Shown here: positions 20,845-35,100 of the stretch, in pieces
How the letters are laid out: each line of letters begins with the position of its first letter
How positions within the stretch are numbered: position 1 is the stretch's first letter
Source of the DNA: Leidyana gryllorum EB-2025a
Taxonomy: Eukaryota; Apicomplexa
Direction: 5' to 3'
Assembly: GCA_048772705.1 (NCBI GenBank)
Contig: JBLWGC010000021.1
Span: 1-64,000, forward strand
DNA: 64,000 nt
Notes under the pieces: model-generated
Database searches by the model: none
Told to the model about the DNA's origin: nothing
Seen by the model: only the letters and a program-made list of their open reading frames with translations
Translations under genes and position numbers: made by a program

Positions 20845-21118
20845 TAGACGAATTTGATACCAATGATAACAGAGGTCCAAAAATACTGGCCTACTGGGTG
20901 ACCCTCCTCACTCAGCTGAACTCTGGGTCACACTTTATCCTGAAGGGCTGTCGCCAGGCACAATGTCCGCAACTCTATTTGAGCCCACAACTGCTGCTAG
21001 ACGTATTAAGTACCGTGATATTGCACCGGCACGTACACACGTGTGTGGCAGGTCAGAATGACCTCAAATCTTCATGACCGAAGACAAGTGACCCTTCAAA
21101 CAAATAGGATGTGAGAAG
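20845..21118. promoter_or_regulatory. Shared divergent promoter region
   Basis: 274 bp between two oppositely oriented, related genes. It contains the palindrome ACACACGTGTGT at 21035-21046. Promoter function is inferred from position. Confidence 0.5.
21035..21046. repeat. CACACGTGTG-type palindrome in divergent spacer
   Basis: Perfect 12-nt palindrome, 73 bp upstream of the plus-strand start codon and 190 bp from the minus-strand start. Confidence 0.8.
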
Positions 21119-21826
21119 ATGAAAATATTATTCTTGTTAGGCGTCTGGTTAGAAGGTCACGTTTGGAGTTTCAATTTGACACCTCTGGTCAGACCGACAT
21201 TTGAGGAAGTTCGTGTGGTGTGCTTACAGGAGCCTGAAGCATTGCCTTCTACGGGGCTACCACCAATTGAATTGTCCGGTTGCACTACGTACTGTCAACG
21301 TCTGTGTGGCGGCGTGCGGACGTCCTTAGAACTCAAGTGGTGTCTGGACGAGTATCAGAAGACTGGGTGTAGCGATGCTACCTTGGCGGTCGCTCGGCTA
21401 AAGTCCCACCCAGTGGCAGTCTGCACTTCTGATCTGGAAGATGTCGTTGCTGTGACCATAGAAAGAACACCCGAGCTCCTACGGGACTTGAAAAGCGCAC
21501 TGCGGCTGTACCTTTCGGTTGTGACCCTCCCACCAGGGAATATTGAGGCTGAAGTGGAGCAACAAGTCGTGGATCTGACATTGGTGTCAGATTCACGGGT
21601 CTTGTGGGATGATCAGTGCCGTCTTGGAGGTGATGACGATCGGATGGGTGAGTCGGTCACCTCAACACAGTTTCGGATCTCCCCCTGGCTGCTGGCGATT
21701 GAAATACCCTTAGAAATGGTTAACGCTCATTTGACTGGTCTACGCTGGAGACAGGCAGAACCTTCCCGTTTAGTGTATGAGGGAGTAGATGTCGGTGTGG
21801 GTTGTCTTGAGGTATTGGGGTTTTGA
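21119..21826 (+). CDS. Secreted Cys-rich protein, pair member 2
   Basis: Single exon, 235 residues. The N-terminus MKILFLLGVWLEGHVWS is a likely signal peptide. The Cys-rich block reads C-x3-C-x3-C-x11-C-x8-C, close to pair member 1, and the two proteins share a following VCTS/LCNV step and a C-terminal beta-rich region. It lacks the long hydrophobic tail of member 1, so it may be fully secreted while the partner is anchored. Family not recognised. Confidence 0.68.
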   Translation: MKILFLLGVWLEGHVWSFNLTPLVRPTFEEVRVVCLQEPEALPSTGLPPIELSGCTTYCQRLCGGVRTSLELKWCLDEYQKTGCSDATLAVARLKSHPVAVCTSDLEDVVAVTIERTPELLRDLKSALRLYLSVVTLPPGNIEAEVEQQVVDLTLVSDSRVLWDDQCRLGGDDDRMGESVTSTQFRISPWLLAIEIPLEMVNAHLTGLRWRQAEPSRLVYEGVDVGVGCLEVLGF

Positions 21827-21874
21827 AGGGAAAAAAAAGGAGGCGCTTAGTCCCAGTCGCTGAAGAAGGACTGG

Positions 21875-22355
21875 GTGTTGGTGCTCAACACCAGGAAGAT
21901 ACAGGCGTCGGCATCTCCCACCCCGCGCTCCTTACCGCAGGTGACTAGCCAAGTGGGTAATAATTTGTGCATTTTTACGTGTGGTGATTCAGCAGCAGCA
22001 GCAGCAGGGAAACCGAGCTGCAGACTCGACGGTGCGGCAAGTGCGAACGCCTTCGCCCCCAGGCGACTTAACTCGAAAGAGCTCAAGGGCCCTTATCAAA
22101 GGAGCCGTACTCTCGACGCTGGCTTTTTGGCGGTCCCCTTCAAAGGCGCAATCGAAGGAAGCTACTGCCCCGGTAATCCTACCATTAACGGCAGCCAATC
22201 TAGACAGTACAAGTGCTCTGCTTGCTGAAAAGGCGGAAGCAGCAAGGAAGTAAGCTTCTTCCCACTATCATTTCCCGAAACCCTAAGATATGCATTTCAC
22301 GTTATGTGTTGTCGGCAGCGAGGCAGCCGTCATCCTAGCAGAGGCTGGAGCATGA
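21875..22355 (+). CDS. Small hypothetical protein, 119 residues
   Basis: Exons 21875-21940, 21993-22249 and 22319-22355 join to exactly 120 codons. The product starts MLVLNTRKIQASASPTP, has a run of six glutamines across the first splice junction (CAG repeats at 21993), a basic/Ser-rich middle, and a helical Ala/Glu-rich end (LLAEKAEAARNEAAVIL). No signal peptide, membrane span or known domain. The Met is the first in frame, but an upstream exon cannot be excluded. Clean donor and acceptor sites and phase agreement support it. Confidence 0.55.
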
Positions 22356-22723
22356 GCAAGGCTCCGTGCTGGTGTGTATCCTATGTGCATTGCGTGGTGG
22401 CGGCTGATTGAATCTGTGGTATGACACACACGTGTGTGCGGCGGGTGGTGTGGCTGGAGTTGTCGATTCGTACACTTGTGAGATATTTATCGATCCAACG
22501 AGTGCTTGAATGTTGACTGAGTGATTTAATGATCGGTGGTGGTCAGCTGACGCTACTGTGGGCTGAATGGTAGTCGTCCGGTTTTGCGTTGATGTATGGA
22601 TCCCAATGCCTTGATGTTTCACAGCCCAAATGGCTCCGATCTATATGCGTAATGTTTGCTAATGTGTTCAGGTCTCGACTTGGACGTTTTTGTTCCATCG
22701 GGTCAGGCGTTGAGAAATCGAGG
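22356..22723. other. Spacer upstream of casein kinase 1
   Basis: 368 bp with no gene supported; it should contain the CK1 promoter. A 14-nt CA/TG palindrome is at 22425-22438. Confidence 0.5.
22425..22438. repeat. CACACGTGTG-type palindrome
   Basis: Perfect 14-nt palindrome CACACACGTGTGTG, about 290 bp before the CK1 start codon. Confidence 0.8.
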
Positions 22724-23973
22724 ATGCAGCAGCAGCAATACACATCACAAGAAGGCGGCCGGGCCACAACCGAGCTTCGGATAGGCAACTCTGGTGGTTT
22801 GGGCAGCTCTGGGGGATTTCGTGTGGGAAAGAAGATTGGATGTGGGTCCTTCGGAGAGATATACATGGGAACTAACATTCGCACTGGTGAAGAGGTGGGG
22901 ATAAAGCTCGAGCATACACGAAGGCGGAACCCTCACTTACTTTACGAATGTAAATTGTACAAGATGTTGGCTGGTGGAGTGGGTATTCCGAACATCCACT
23001 GGTAGGTTCTTCGAGGGCGTGCTTCAACGATTTACGCTTATTTTTGTATGGCAGGTATGGCCATGAGGGAGAGTACATAGTGATGGTCATTGATCTGTTG
23101 GGGCCCTCCTTGGAGGATTTATTCAACTACTGTTCGCGTCGTTTCCAATTAAAAACGACGCTCATGTTGGCCGAGCAAATGTTGGATCGCATTGAATATG
23201 TTCATGGTGTGGGGATTATCCACCGGGACATTAAGCCACATAATTTCTTGACCGGCCGACGGAAGACCAGGAACGAAGAAACCGTCTTCATCATCGACTT
23301 TGGCTTAGCTAAACGGTATAGAGACAATAAAGGAAACCACATCCCTCCAAAGGAAGGCAAAAGTCTCACTGGGACAGCTCGGTACGTTCGCCACTACTGC
23401 CAACGCTCACTCCCTCTCATTGATAGGTATGTGAGTGTCAACACACATTTGGGGCTGGAACAATCCCGCCGAGATGATCTCGAAAGCTTGGGCTATGTGT
23501 TTCTGTATTTCCTTAAAGGCACCTTACCTTGGCAAGGGTTGAAGGCGACCAATAAGAAGGACAAATATGAGTTGATCATGGAGAAGAAGTCTACCACTCC
23601 TCTTGAATCTCTGTGCCGCGACTTACCAGAAGAGTTCCTGCAGTACATGAAATATTGCCAGAGCCTTCCGTAAGCGAAAATGACAACTTGGTTGTCTAAC
23701 CGACCACGCAGGTTCGAGGGCCAACCCGCATACAAAGATCTGAAGAGAAAGTTTCGAGAGCTGTTGGTAAAGGAAGGCCACATGTATGACTTTATATTCG
23801 ACTGGACATATACTGTGCTTGGGTCGAGCAGTGGGCAACGTCGGCAAGGGCAACAGCCCCCACGCGACCCGCAACAACCTGCATATCGGTTACAGCCAAT
23901 CGTCGAACGAGACCGGCCTCCTAGACAACATAAAGGAGCTGCTGAGGAGGAGTACATTGATCGCCAGTGGTAA
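22724..23973 (+). CDS. CK1: Casein kinase 1
   Basis: Exons 22724-23001, 23055-23381, 23427-23669 and 23712-23973 join to 370 codons, 369 residues. The catalytic domain has the CK1 hallmarks: [15 protein letters not shown] glycine loop, [18 protein letters not shown] in place of the longer kinase loop, the SVNTHLG form of the CK1 motif, and [13 protein letters not shown]. The second intron (45 nt) lies exactly inside TARYVS. The catalytic domain ends near FDWTY and a short basic, Gln/Pro-rich tail of about 45 residues follows, so it is a short-tailed form like the single conserved apicomplexan CK1 and acts on acidic or primed Ser/Thr sites. The stop lies only 34 bp before the next start codon. 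Confidence 0.95.
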
Positions 23974-24007
23974 TTGTCCATTTTTGAGTGCCAAAATATT
24001 AGTGCCA

Positions 24008-26123
<2,116 letters not shown>

Positions 26124-26138
26124 CACACGCGAGGAAGG

Positions 26139-29100
26139 CTACTTTCTATTGCATCTATGGGTGTTCGGAACTGCAGGGACCACTTCATCGTCCTGCGATG
26201 GAGCCACCTTGAACGAGATACGCGTACGCACTTGTCCAGCAGGGGCCTTGCAGGTAATCTGGAACGTGTATCGTTTCCAGAAGTACGCTGCAATATCTTG
26301 TGTAGCGTCTTTTTCTCCAGCATTTCGAGACATCTCGGGGATCTTTCCCATAATGGTTCCTGTAACCACATATAAACCCCACGCAGGCAGGAACACACAC
26401 GCGTGTGTATGGAGGAGACGCACCTGTGCTCATCGAGAATATGAGGCCGAAAACACTTGGGAGTGGTGGAGAGATCCACCATCGGAGAGTGCCAATATCT
26501 ACCCGCCCGATGACAACGGGTTCAAGACGAACAAGCTCCCCCGGCCGGAATGTCATTTGATCTTTGACATCCGACGCAGACGTCCGTAGCAGGAAGTAGC
26601 GAATCTGCAGAGGTTTAGCTCCGACCAATGCCTTGCCGACTTGTTCCTTTTCGGCTCCCAGCTTTCTGTCTAGATTCGCTTGTTGTCGTTCTTGGTCATC
26701 AAACATCATCTCGAAGTTGTCACCCAACAGAGTAGCCATTTTCTGGCGAAGTTCCCGTTCGACTGCCTTTGGATCCTTCTGAGCTCCACTCTGAAGGGAC
26801 ACGGCACCTCCAACAGCGACCAGTGCTTGAAGAATTGAGCCTGTGCTGCCAGAGGTGGCAGAGAAGGATCTGAAAGTCAGACCAACAAAGACGAAGAAGA
26901 TGACGCAGTAGAAGAGGGTGATACCCAATACTCGAAGTTGGCGACCCGTTGAGCAGCCCAAGCCATCGATGACCAACAGTGGGATGAAGTGGCTGAACAA
27001 GATTCGGAATCCGGACAAGAGCTCGCGCATATCCAAGCTCATGTCGTGATTGGTATCCATCAGAGCGAACATACGACGAATGGCACTGGGAGGCATGTTG
27101 ACCTTCATGTTTGTGACTACTTGTTCCAAGGCCGCGTATGCCATTCCTGCGCAACAAGAGGCAATATCAATTATTCGATGATCATCAAGCAGACTACTTA
27201 CCTTCGCCTTGTAGCGTAGAGAAGATGAGTTCCAACGCCTTTGGTTTCAACAGATAGTAATCATTGAGGAACTCTTCCCCACAGGAATCGATCGCCGTCG
27301 TGAGGTCTGACTGGGAGACAGTGAGCTCCACGTTCACAAAGAGGAGTGCGCTGATGCACTCAGGCCACAAGCCCGACATCAGCAACTTGGGGAGGCGTCG
27401 AGCAACTTGATTGATGCCGACGATTTTGCCCTGATAAGGATCCATGCAGGACGGGTCTGTGTCTACCGAAATGATGACACGTCCGTCGCGTTCGAGTTTG
27501 AAGCCAACATAGTGGGTCACGTCCAGCATGCCTTTTGGCAGGTTGGCCCAGAGAGCTCTGGCACCCTCGATAGGCACTGTGACGCCGATATTGGCGAGAA
27601 ACTTGACAAAGAATGGGAAGGTTATACAGCCGCTGTATGTTTCTAGCCCTGCGATTCCGTCGGTCGATGTCCAAGGGACTCCATTGGGGGTTCGGGGTTG
27701 CATGATGATTTTGGCCAACTCGCCTGCGACGATATCAACAGCTAAGCTCTGTTGCAAATCTTGGCCGAGCTGACTGCAGATCAGTGTCCACAGTAGATGG
27801 GAGTGAGTTTGTGAGACACTGAGTCTCAGTCTCATGGCAGCTTCATGGAACATTTGGAAAGTGACGAATCGCGATTCCTTTCTGTGTACCCCTGAGCCAC
27901 AGCTGACCAAGTCATCTGCGAGTGGGAGGCGGGGCGACGTGTGGAGTCGATAAGTGGCGCTTCCCGGCGCGGAGACACCGCGTGCTGATTGATTGTGGTG
28001 GTTTTTGTCGGCGGGGGAGAGGACTTCACAGACACTTCGGGTAAACTCGATCATTTGACTCTTCGAGAGGAAGTGTGAGTTTCCAGCTGTCAGTCTGGAG
28101 AACGTCATAGCGAGATTTTCGTTGAGTGTGGAGTCCATATAATAGAATGTCCAGTCGAGCAGATCCACGGTGCTTTCGGTGCTCGCACGCATTGCCAAGT
28201 GGTTGGTGATGCCGGCTGTGATGCCGAAGCCCATGAAGGCATCGTGGAGATCTTCAGTGCCAGTAGGTGCCTCGAGGCCGAGTTCCTGGAGACAGACGGT
28301 GGCGGCGGCAAAGTTCATTTGATTGTCGGTGAGGAGGAGAATAGCCTCATCAGCGAGATGGAGAGGTAAGAAGTCTGAGAGAGAGAGAGCGAGTGATCGA
28401 TGGTGAGTTGAGAGTGAACGTGGAAGACTTACGAGTGGAGCCGTTGAGCTGTTCGAATACACTGCGAACTTTGACCATATTGCTGCTTTCCAAGACTCGT
28501 TGAAGATAGATCTCTTGGAGATGGGCTTGGGCGATGTCAAGGGGTAGATGCGGGTTGGAGGGTACGGGTTCGGCAGCGGCCAAGTCTGGTTCGACTCCGG
28601 GGAGAGCTTCGACTTGGAGATTGACTCCGAGGAGTTTGATTAGGAGGACAAAGGCGTTGAGCCAAAGATAGTTTTCTGATATCCTCTCAACTATGGTGAT
28701 GGCGTCATCGGGCATCATGTGACGGCTGCCGACAACTTCTTCGACCATTGCCATTATAAAGTCCTCACAATAGACAGAGGTGGGAAGCAATAATCCGACT
28801 GAGGGACCGTTGAGAGTGATTTGGAATCCTGCGGTGGAGAGAATGTCATAGGTGGAGCGGTTGAGTTGATATATGGAGAGTGTGTTGGGTTGGACTTTGG
28901 TCTGGCAGTCCTGAGGGGACAACAGCCCTGACTGTTTGAGGATATATGTGACGACTGCGACTTGGAATATCCGTTCGCCCGCGCCGGCCCGATGGGTTAT
29001 GGAGCAGAGGCTCCGGAGATCCTCGTCTCTGTTGACGCGGAAATCACTGAGATGTCTTCTGAGAGAGAATGTGGTCTTGGGTGGGAATTTGCGTATCTCC

Positions 29101-32100
29101 TGCCAGTTTGCGGGATGGACCTCATCTTTGGCCAAGTCGACGTAGGGTTTCAGAATAGCCATTGCCTTCAATTGCACCTTCTCGACAATGGTTGTATCGT
29201 AAAAGTCACTGACACTCTGTGTGAGGGACTCGAGAGTGGTCATATGGCGATGAACCTTCTCCAACTCTTTGGAAACCAAATACTCCATGGATTGGTGGAT
29301 TTGTAAAAGATGTCGGACAAATCCGTCTCTGTGTCGGTAAAAAGGGCGATGGTCAGCAGACGGGTGGCTGGCTTACTTTGTCTGATTAGAAGCGGCTTCA
29401 TACAAAGTACTGATCCAGGTAGCTGTGCTCGTGGGGGCGGTTTTGGGAGACATCAGGGGAGATGTGGAGCTCATTCCCTGCTCCGGATACCCCATGACGG
29501 CTTCGAATCCGAACACTGGGATCAGCAGCTTCCGTTGAGTGTCGAGAATCTTGTCGGCCAGCAGAGAGCGATTGCTGAGGAGGACTTGCAGTACTCTATG
29601 AGGAAACAACAGTGGTTTTTCAACTGCTCAGACGGCAATGAAGACTCACCTGGACTCCCGAGTCTCGGCTGTGCGTTTGAATATAACCATTAGTTTCCGT
29701 GCATTGATATCAGATCTGATCTCATCAAACACATCGACTTCGGGGAGGCTCTCTTGTTCCGTCGAGTCACCGTCATCCTCGTCTTTGACAACGCCTTTCT
29801 CTGACGCCCGAGACGACATTCGACTCAGTCCACTGTTGGACTCGTCCGTCGAGTCGTCAATGTCTCTCTGTAATACGTATTCGGACGCCTGGCTGTTCTC
29901 CTGGTCCAGAGAGGCACAATCGTTCGCGTCATCTAACGCGTCGCCGCCGTTGTGTAGTGACGCTCCCTGAATACTGAAACCGTCAAACTCGTCATCGTCC
30001 CCTCCGTCTGTCACTGGGAACACTTTCCGATAGTCTATGTCAACCTGATTGGCCATGTGGAGGTACACACTATACACATCGCGCGATCGACAACCTGAAA
30101 TGGACGTGTGGACAATTAATTATCGTCAAAGACAGTGCGTTGCGCTGCGCTTACCCTCGACTTCGGCTATTTCAAAGTTCAGCAATTCATCAATCGCAAA
30201 CTGAACTCCCATTGAGTCTTTGGGGCGATCGCACACCTTAACCCAACGTGAGTACTCCTCTTTGCTCCAAACACCGTCTTGATCAGCGTCAAAGTGGTCG
30301 AATATAAGCCCCACTTTCTCAACTAGAGTCAATGATGCCGGATTGGGGTACTTGGGATGTGCCACCAAAGCCAAATCAAATTCGAGAGGTGTGTCCGCTT
30401 CCAGATGCTCAAACGACCAACGGGCAAATGTGTATCCTGGAGCTGTACTCGTCACTGTGATCGAACCTCCGTGTAGCAGAGCTGTCTCGCCCGGATCCAG
30501 TAGCGTTGCACACCGCTCTCCTCGAGCCATCGCTTCACTCAAAGATACCAATCGCCCTCCATTCTGGAACTCCCCGTCCAGCCCTGTCACCAAAGCAAAT
30601 CGGGTCACTGTGAACTTTGAATCCGATGGAGCCACAATAGCTTGAATTCGCCACTTCACTTCGTGCTGTGTCCACAGGCCAGAGGTCATCGGTACAAAGC
30701 ACTCTGTTCTTACCGCCGGTGGTCTTGTAGCACCCATGACCGGCTCACCAACCGTCAACTGATGCTGCGTTGGAGGCTTTCCTACTGTGGCCGACAACCG
30801 TCGTTTGTGCCTTGTCCAGAGGCCCCGATCCTTCGCCAACGCTTGCCGGGCTAAGGTTGCTTGTTGACGCTCGAGATTACGTCGCCGACGAAGGTGAGCT
30901 CCAAGTCTGTCTACTTCATCGCCTGTGCTCTCTACTTCTTGCAAGCGGAAATGTTTGTCATTCTCGAACCAGTAATCCAGCGATACGCCGAGCAGTTTTG
31001 GGAAGTTCTTGGAGATGAACGCATAGATCGTCTCCTGAAAGATCGTGTGTGCGCACACAGAATGCGAGTCATGTCTCCTACCCGTGCATTCTCAAAACTC
31101 TTCGTGATTGACCATCCGACGAAGGCAATACTGCCCAGCATAACACCCGCTGCGCAGATTGGGAGTTAAGACATTGCTTGGCGTGCCAAACTTACTCGGG
31201 GCGAATTCAGCAAAGTTGACCAAACCACTGACCAGGAGCCAACAACCACTTTGAATTAAGAGCCAGATGGCAGCCAAATAGCCAAGGAACCACATAGCTG
31301 TGAGGACACGACGCAAGGGATCAACGGGATAATTGAGCCATCCACGAACATAGGGACTTAAGAAGCTGTAGAGCAGTAGAGCCCCTGTGACAGTCAATGC
31401 AAGGGCATAACCCAAAGCCATATGCAAAGGCATCTGCCAGAAAAAGGCCATTTTGTGTTGTACGAAGACAATATCAGCCACAATTGCGGGATCCGGCTCC
31501 ATGACACGACCTCTTACAAACTCCTGCATTTTGAGTATGCGTGGTGACCAGCGTTTTGGCTGGCGGACTTACCCTCATAAGCATGTTATGGAGCAGAAGC
31601 ATTCCAACGAAAGCGATGGGGAGAGCCGCGGCAGCAGGTAGTCTGGTCAAGTCGGTGCCCAGTAAGATTTGTGGCACCAACATGTAGGTGAGCCATCGTT
31701 CGCTTTCGTAGCGCTCATTGGTCAGCCCGTGTACGATATAGCTGTAAGATATTGTCGAATTGCTCGCGGTATCGCTGGTCATTGCTGCTTACTCGTCGTC
31801 CCGAGGCTCTCTACAGAGGCGGAAGAGTGATCGGAAGATACCGTTGTGTGACAGAGACCAGGGGTGCATTGGCATTTGATTATTGATACAGAAGCGAATG
31901 TCAGGACTGGCACTCCACCAGAACGGATCGTAGTCGATCGACAGATTGAGAATGATCGGAATCTTTGCACTGATCGATCTGAGCAACGAAGAAAGAAGAG
32001 TGATCTGTTTGGGGGTGGTCTCCGACACTCACTTGTATACGTCCACACGTTCTGTGTTGGCCGCTGCCGACTCAAAAATGGCGTCGTCACCCCCTTTTGG

Positions 32101-35100
32101 GCCTTTGCCGGCGCGCAGGAGGGCCTCCACTGAGAGGAGGCCCGAGTCGTCGGCTTCTGCACTGAACCCCTCGGAAGTGATACCGCCTCGGAGAGTGATG
32201 AGGCGTGAATGTGAACTGGCCACACACTGTCCGGGACAATGCACGACGTCTTTATAAAAGTGTTCGAAGGGAAGGGGGCGTCTGAGATTTTGTATAATGC
32301 GAACATTGCGATTCTCAACTTGGACTTGATGGGTTCTGAGAGTTCTTTCTGACACATGTTGCATCTCGCAGCCGGTTGTGGAGCAGAAGGCTGCGTACGC
32401 GTACTCAAACTCGCAGAGTGTGAGTGTCCTCATGATGAAGAAGAGGTTTGAGAGTGCCAATACGGGCACCGGTTTCTCTCTTGTATATGGGACATCGGTC
32501 ATGATGAGGCTGACAACTTTGAACATTTCGGTGTTATCGCTGAAGGGGACATCCACGAGCCATACGAAACTCGATGTATTGGGAATTAGAGCGCCATTCT
32601 TCAAACTCGTCAGATATCTTCTTGTGTGGGCGTCGACAACGTGGATGTAAACTTGATTGGGGGGTTCCACACCGCCCTCACCCGCGTGCCATTGCCACCG
32701 CACCAAAAAGTCACACCCTTGCAGCAGCTGAGCCCCCGCAATGTCTGTCGCAGTCTTTGTGTTACAAACGGGTTTCAATGTCTTCTTACCATCGTTAAAG
32801 TACGGAGACCACGGGTTCCGATGGGACAGCAAGTTACGCTTCTCTATCAACGGCTGTACGGGGGCGACCGGGATCACTCCCTGCAGTGCACCCCACGGTA
32901 TACCCTTTGAGTCTTGCAGTGGAAGGAACACTTGTGCCTCGCTCGCTCCACTTACAGCGGCGTGCACCAGCGTATTGACAACATCCACAGTGCTTCCCCT
33001 CGCGGTAGCGAGCCACAGTGAGGAAGCAGTGTTGGTTACGAATATATAAAAGTACGGCTGAGTCAACAACTCCATCTCCAGCACCAACTCCCCCGGCATC
33101 TCCAATACATCGTGATATATTCCTTCGTGCAGCCGAGTCAAATCGTCATGTTGCCGCCGAATACCCGTCGCTCTGCTCGCGGTTCGGCATCGAGCCAGCC
33201 TCTCTCGGAACCGATGCTCCGCCATCTTCTCCGGATGGATACTATAGAGGTGAACTTGGACGTCGATATTGCCCTCCAATCCGTTCGCCACATTGGTCGC
33301 AGTGTGAATTCGACCCATATTCGCCTGATGCTCAATTATCAAACGCAAATTCTTCAACTTCAACTGAAATGAGAACGGATTCACCGGCCGACAGTATTTG
33401 TGAATGAAATACAGCAGCGAACTCGGCCGCCGACGCTGAAACATTCCCCCTGAAATAATAGAGAGAACCGAAAATCCTCACGCACCTCCCAATCAATACA
33501 CAAACTCACAGATCAAAAGAGGCCAATCAGTCATTGACAGTGGCCGATTCAGAGTCACCGCCTCCGACCACGACGATGCCATCACCAACCGCTGCACTCG
33601 ATCACACCCAAAGATACGTACACGATATCGACGGTCCGTCCGCAGTCTCCAGTGCTGCTTGTGACCACCCAAGAGGCCTCGGTCAGCCCCAGCGCCCCAC
33701 TTGTCAGAACTGCACGGAATTCTAATCTCCTTTTGAGGACCCGATAGTGTCGATATAATCTTCACTTTCTTCAGCGGAAAGTATAACAGGATTTCATCCT
33801 TCCGCAATGAAGCCCAACTCAAAGACGCCGCAGACTGACGCTTCGCCTTCGGCGCGTCCATATCCCGCAGAATACACAAAATGTAACTGAAACGACTCAA
33901 ATCGCCACCAGAAGTCCATCGAACCACAAATCCGCACGATGTCGAATGACTAATCAGACGCGATACATTGATGTGCCATTGCTGCGATGGCGGACGGCAT
34001 ATCGCGTTATCCAAACGCCACGATGCTGTATTTGTAATAGAATCCTCCAAAACGTACCCTTCAAACACAGAAAAGTGAAGTGACTTGAGCGTATGAGTCA
34101 AAAACAGCCACGCCCCCACCAAACTGATAGCAGCGTTCAGAACAATCGCCATCGCAAACTTCCACGTGTGCTGCAAAGTCACCCGCTGCGTCAGTATCGC
34201 GTCATTGTATAACTCAAATACAATGTCGTCACTGTCAAAACGGGATCCCTCTGACCACACTGCTGTCACTCCTCCAATACGCATCGATTGTAACGCGTGC
34301 CAAAACACACGATACTCCTGTTCGTGCAGCCTATCAGTACAGTTGTCGTAACCCAGATAACTCGGTGGCAGAAAGGTTCCGATCGTCTTCTCCGGGGCCT
34401 TCCAGGGCCAAAGCATTCGACGTTCAGCCGAATACCGACAATGCCGCGTCCTGTCCAGAGTTATCACACTCTCCTTGTCGCCGTCGCCCTCATCCGAGTC
34501 GTCATCTGTATCGTAATAATCAACCGCCAACCTCCGCGAATGTTCCCTCTCGGGCAACGTTCGCTTATTTAATAATTCATACAGTGCTTCCTCTTGTTCT
34601 GCGTTCGCAGGACAGTAAAGTCCATAAATATGCAGCTGAAAACAAAAATTGAACACAATGACACATTGCCAATGGGCTGACGAGGAAGCATCACAAACAA
34701 TAATCAAATAAAACGCAATATGAAAGCTCCAAGTAATCCGGGACAAACGAGATCGAAAGCTCAAATGATGAAAAGCTCAAATGATCGAAAGCTCAAATGA
34801 TGAAAAGCTCAAATGACGGAAAGCTCAAATGATCGAAAGCTCAAATGATGGAAAGCTCAAATGATCAAAGAATCGATAGATCGAAGATCAAACAAATTAG
34901 GGGCGAAGAGGATCGCACGGCCGAGGGAAGAAGGGTCGAAGATCAAACAAATTAGGAAATATTGAACGGCCGAGGGACGATGGATCGAAATAACAAATAA
35001 TTCATGGGGCGGGGAAGAACTCCAACGATCAAATGGTAAAGGAATTCGTGGCGGAGCTTCAAAAGACGATACAATAGGGATCCAACAATACACCAGAAAT

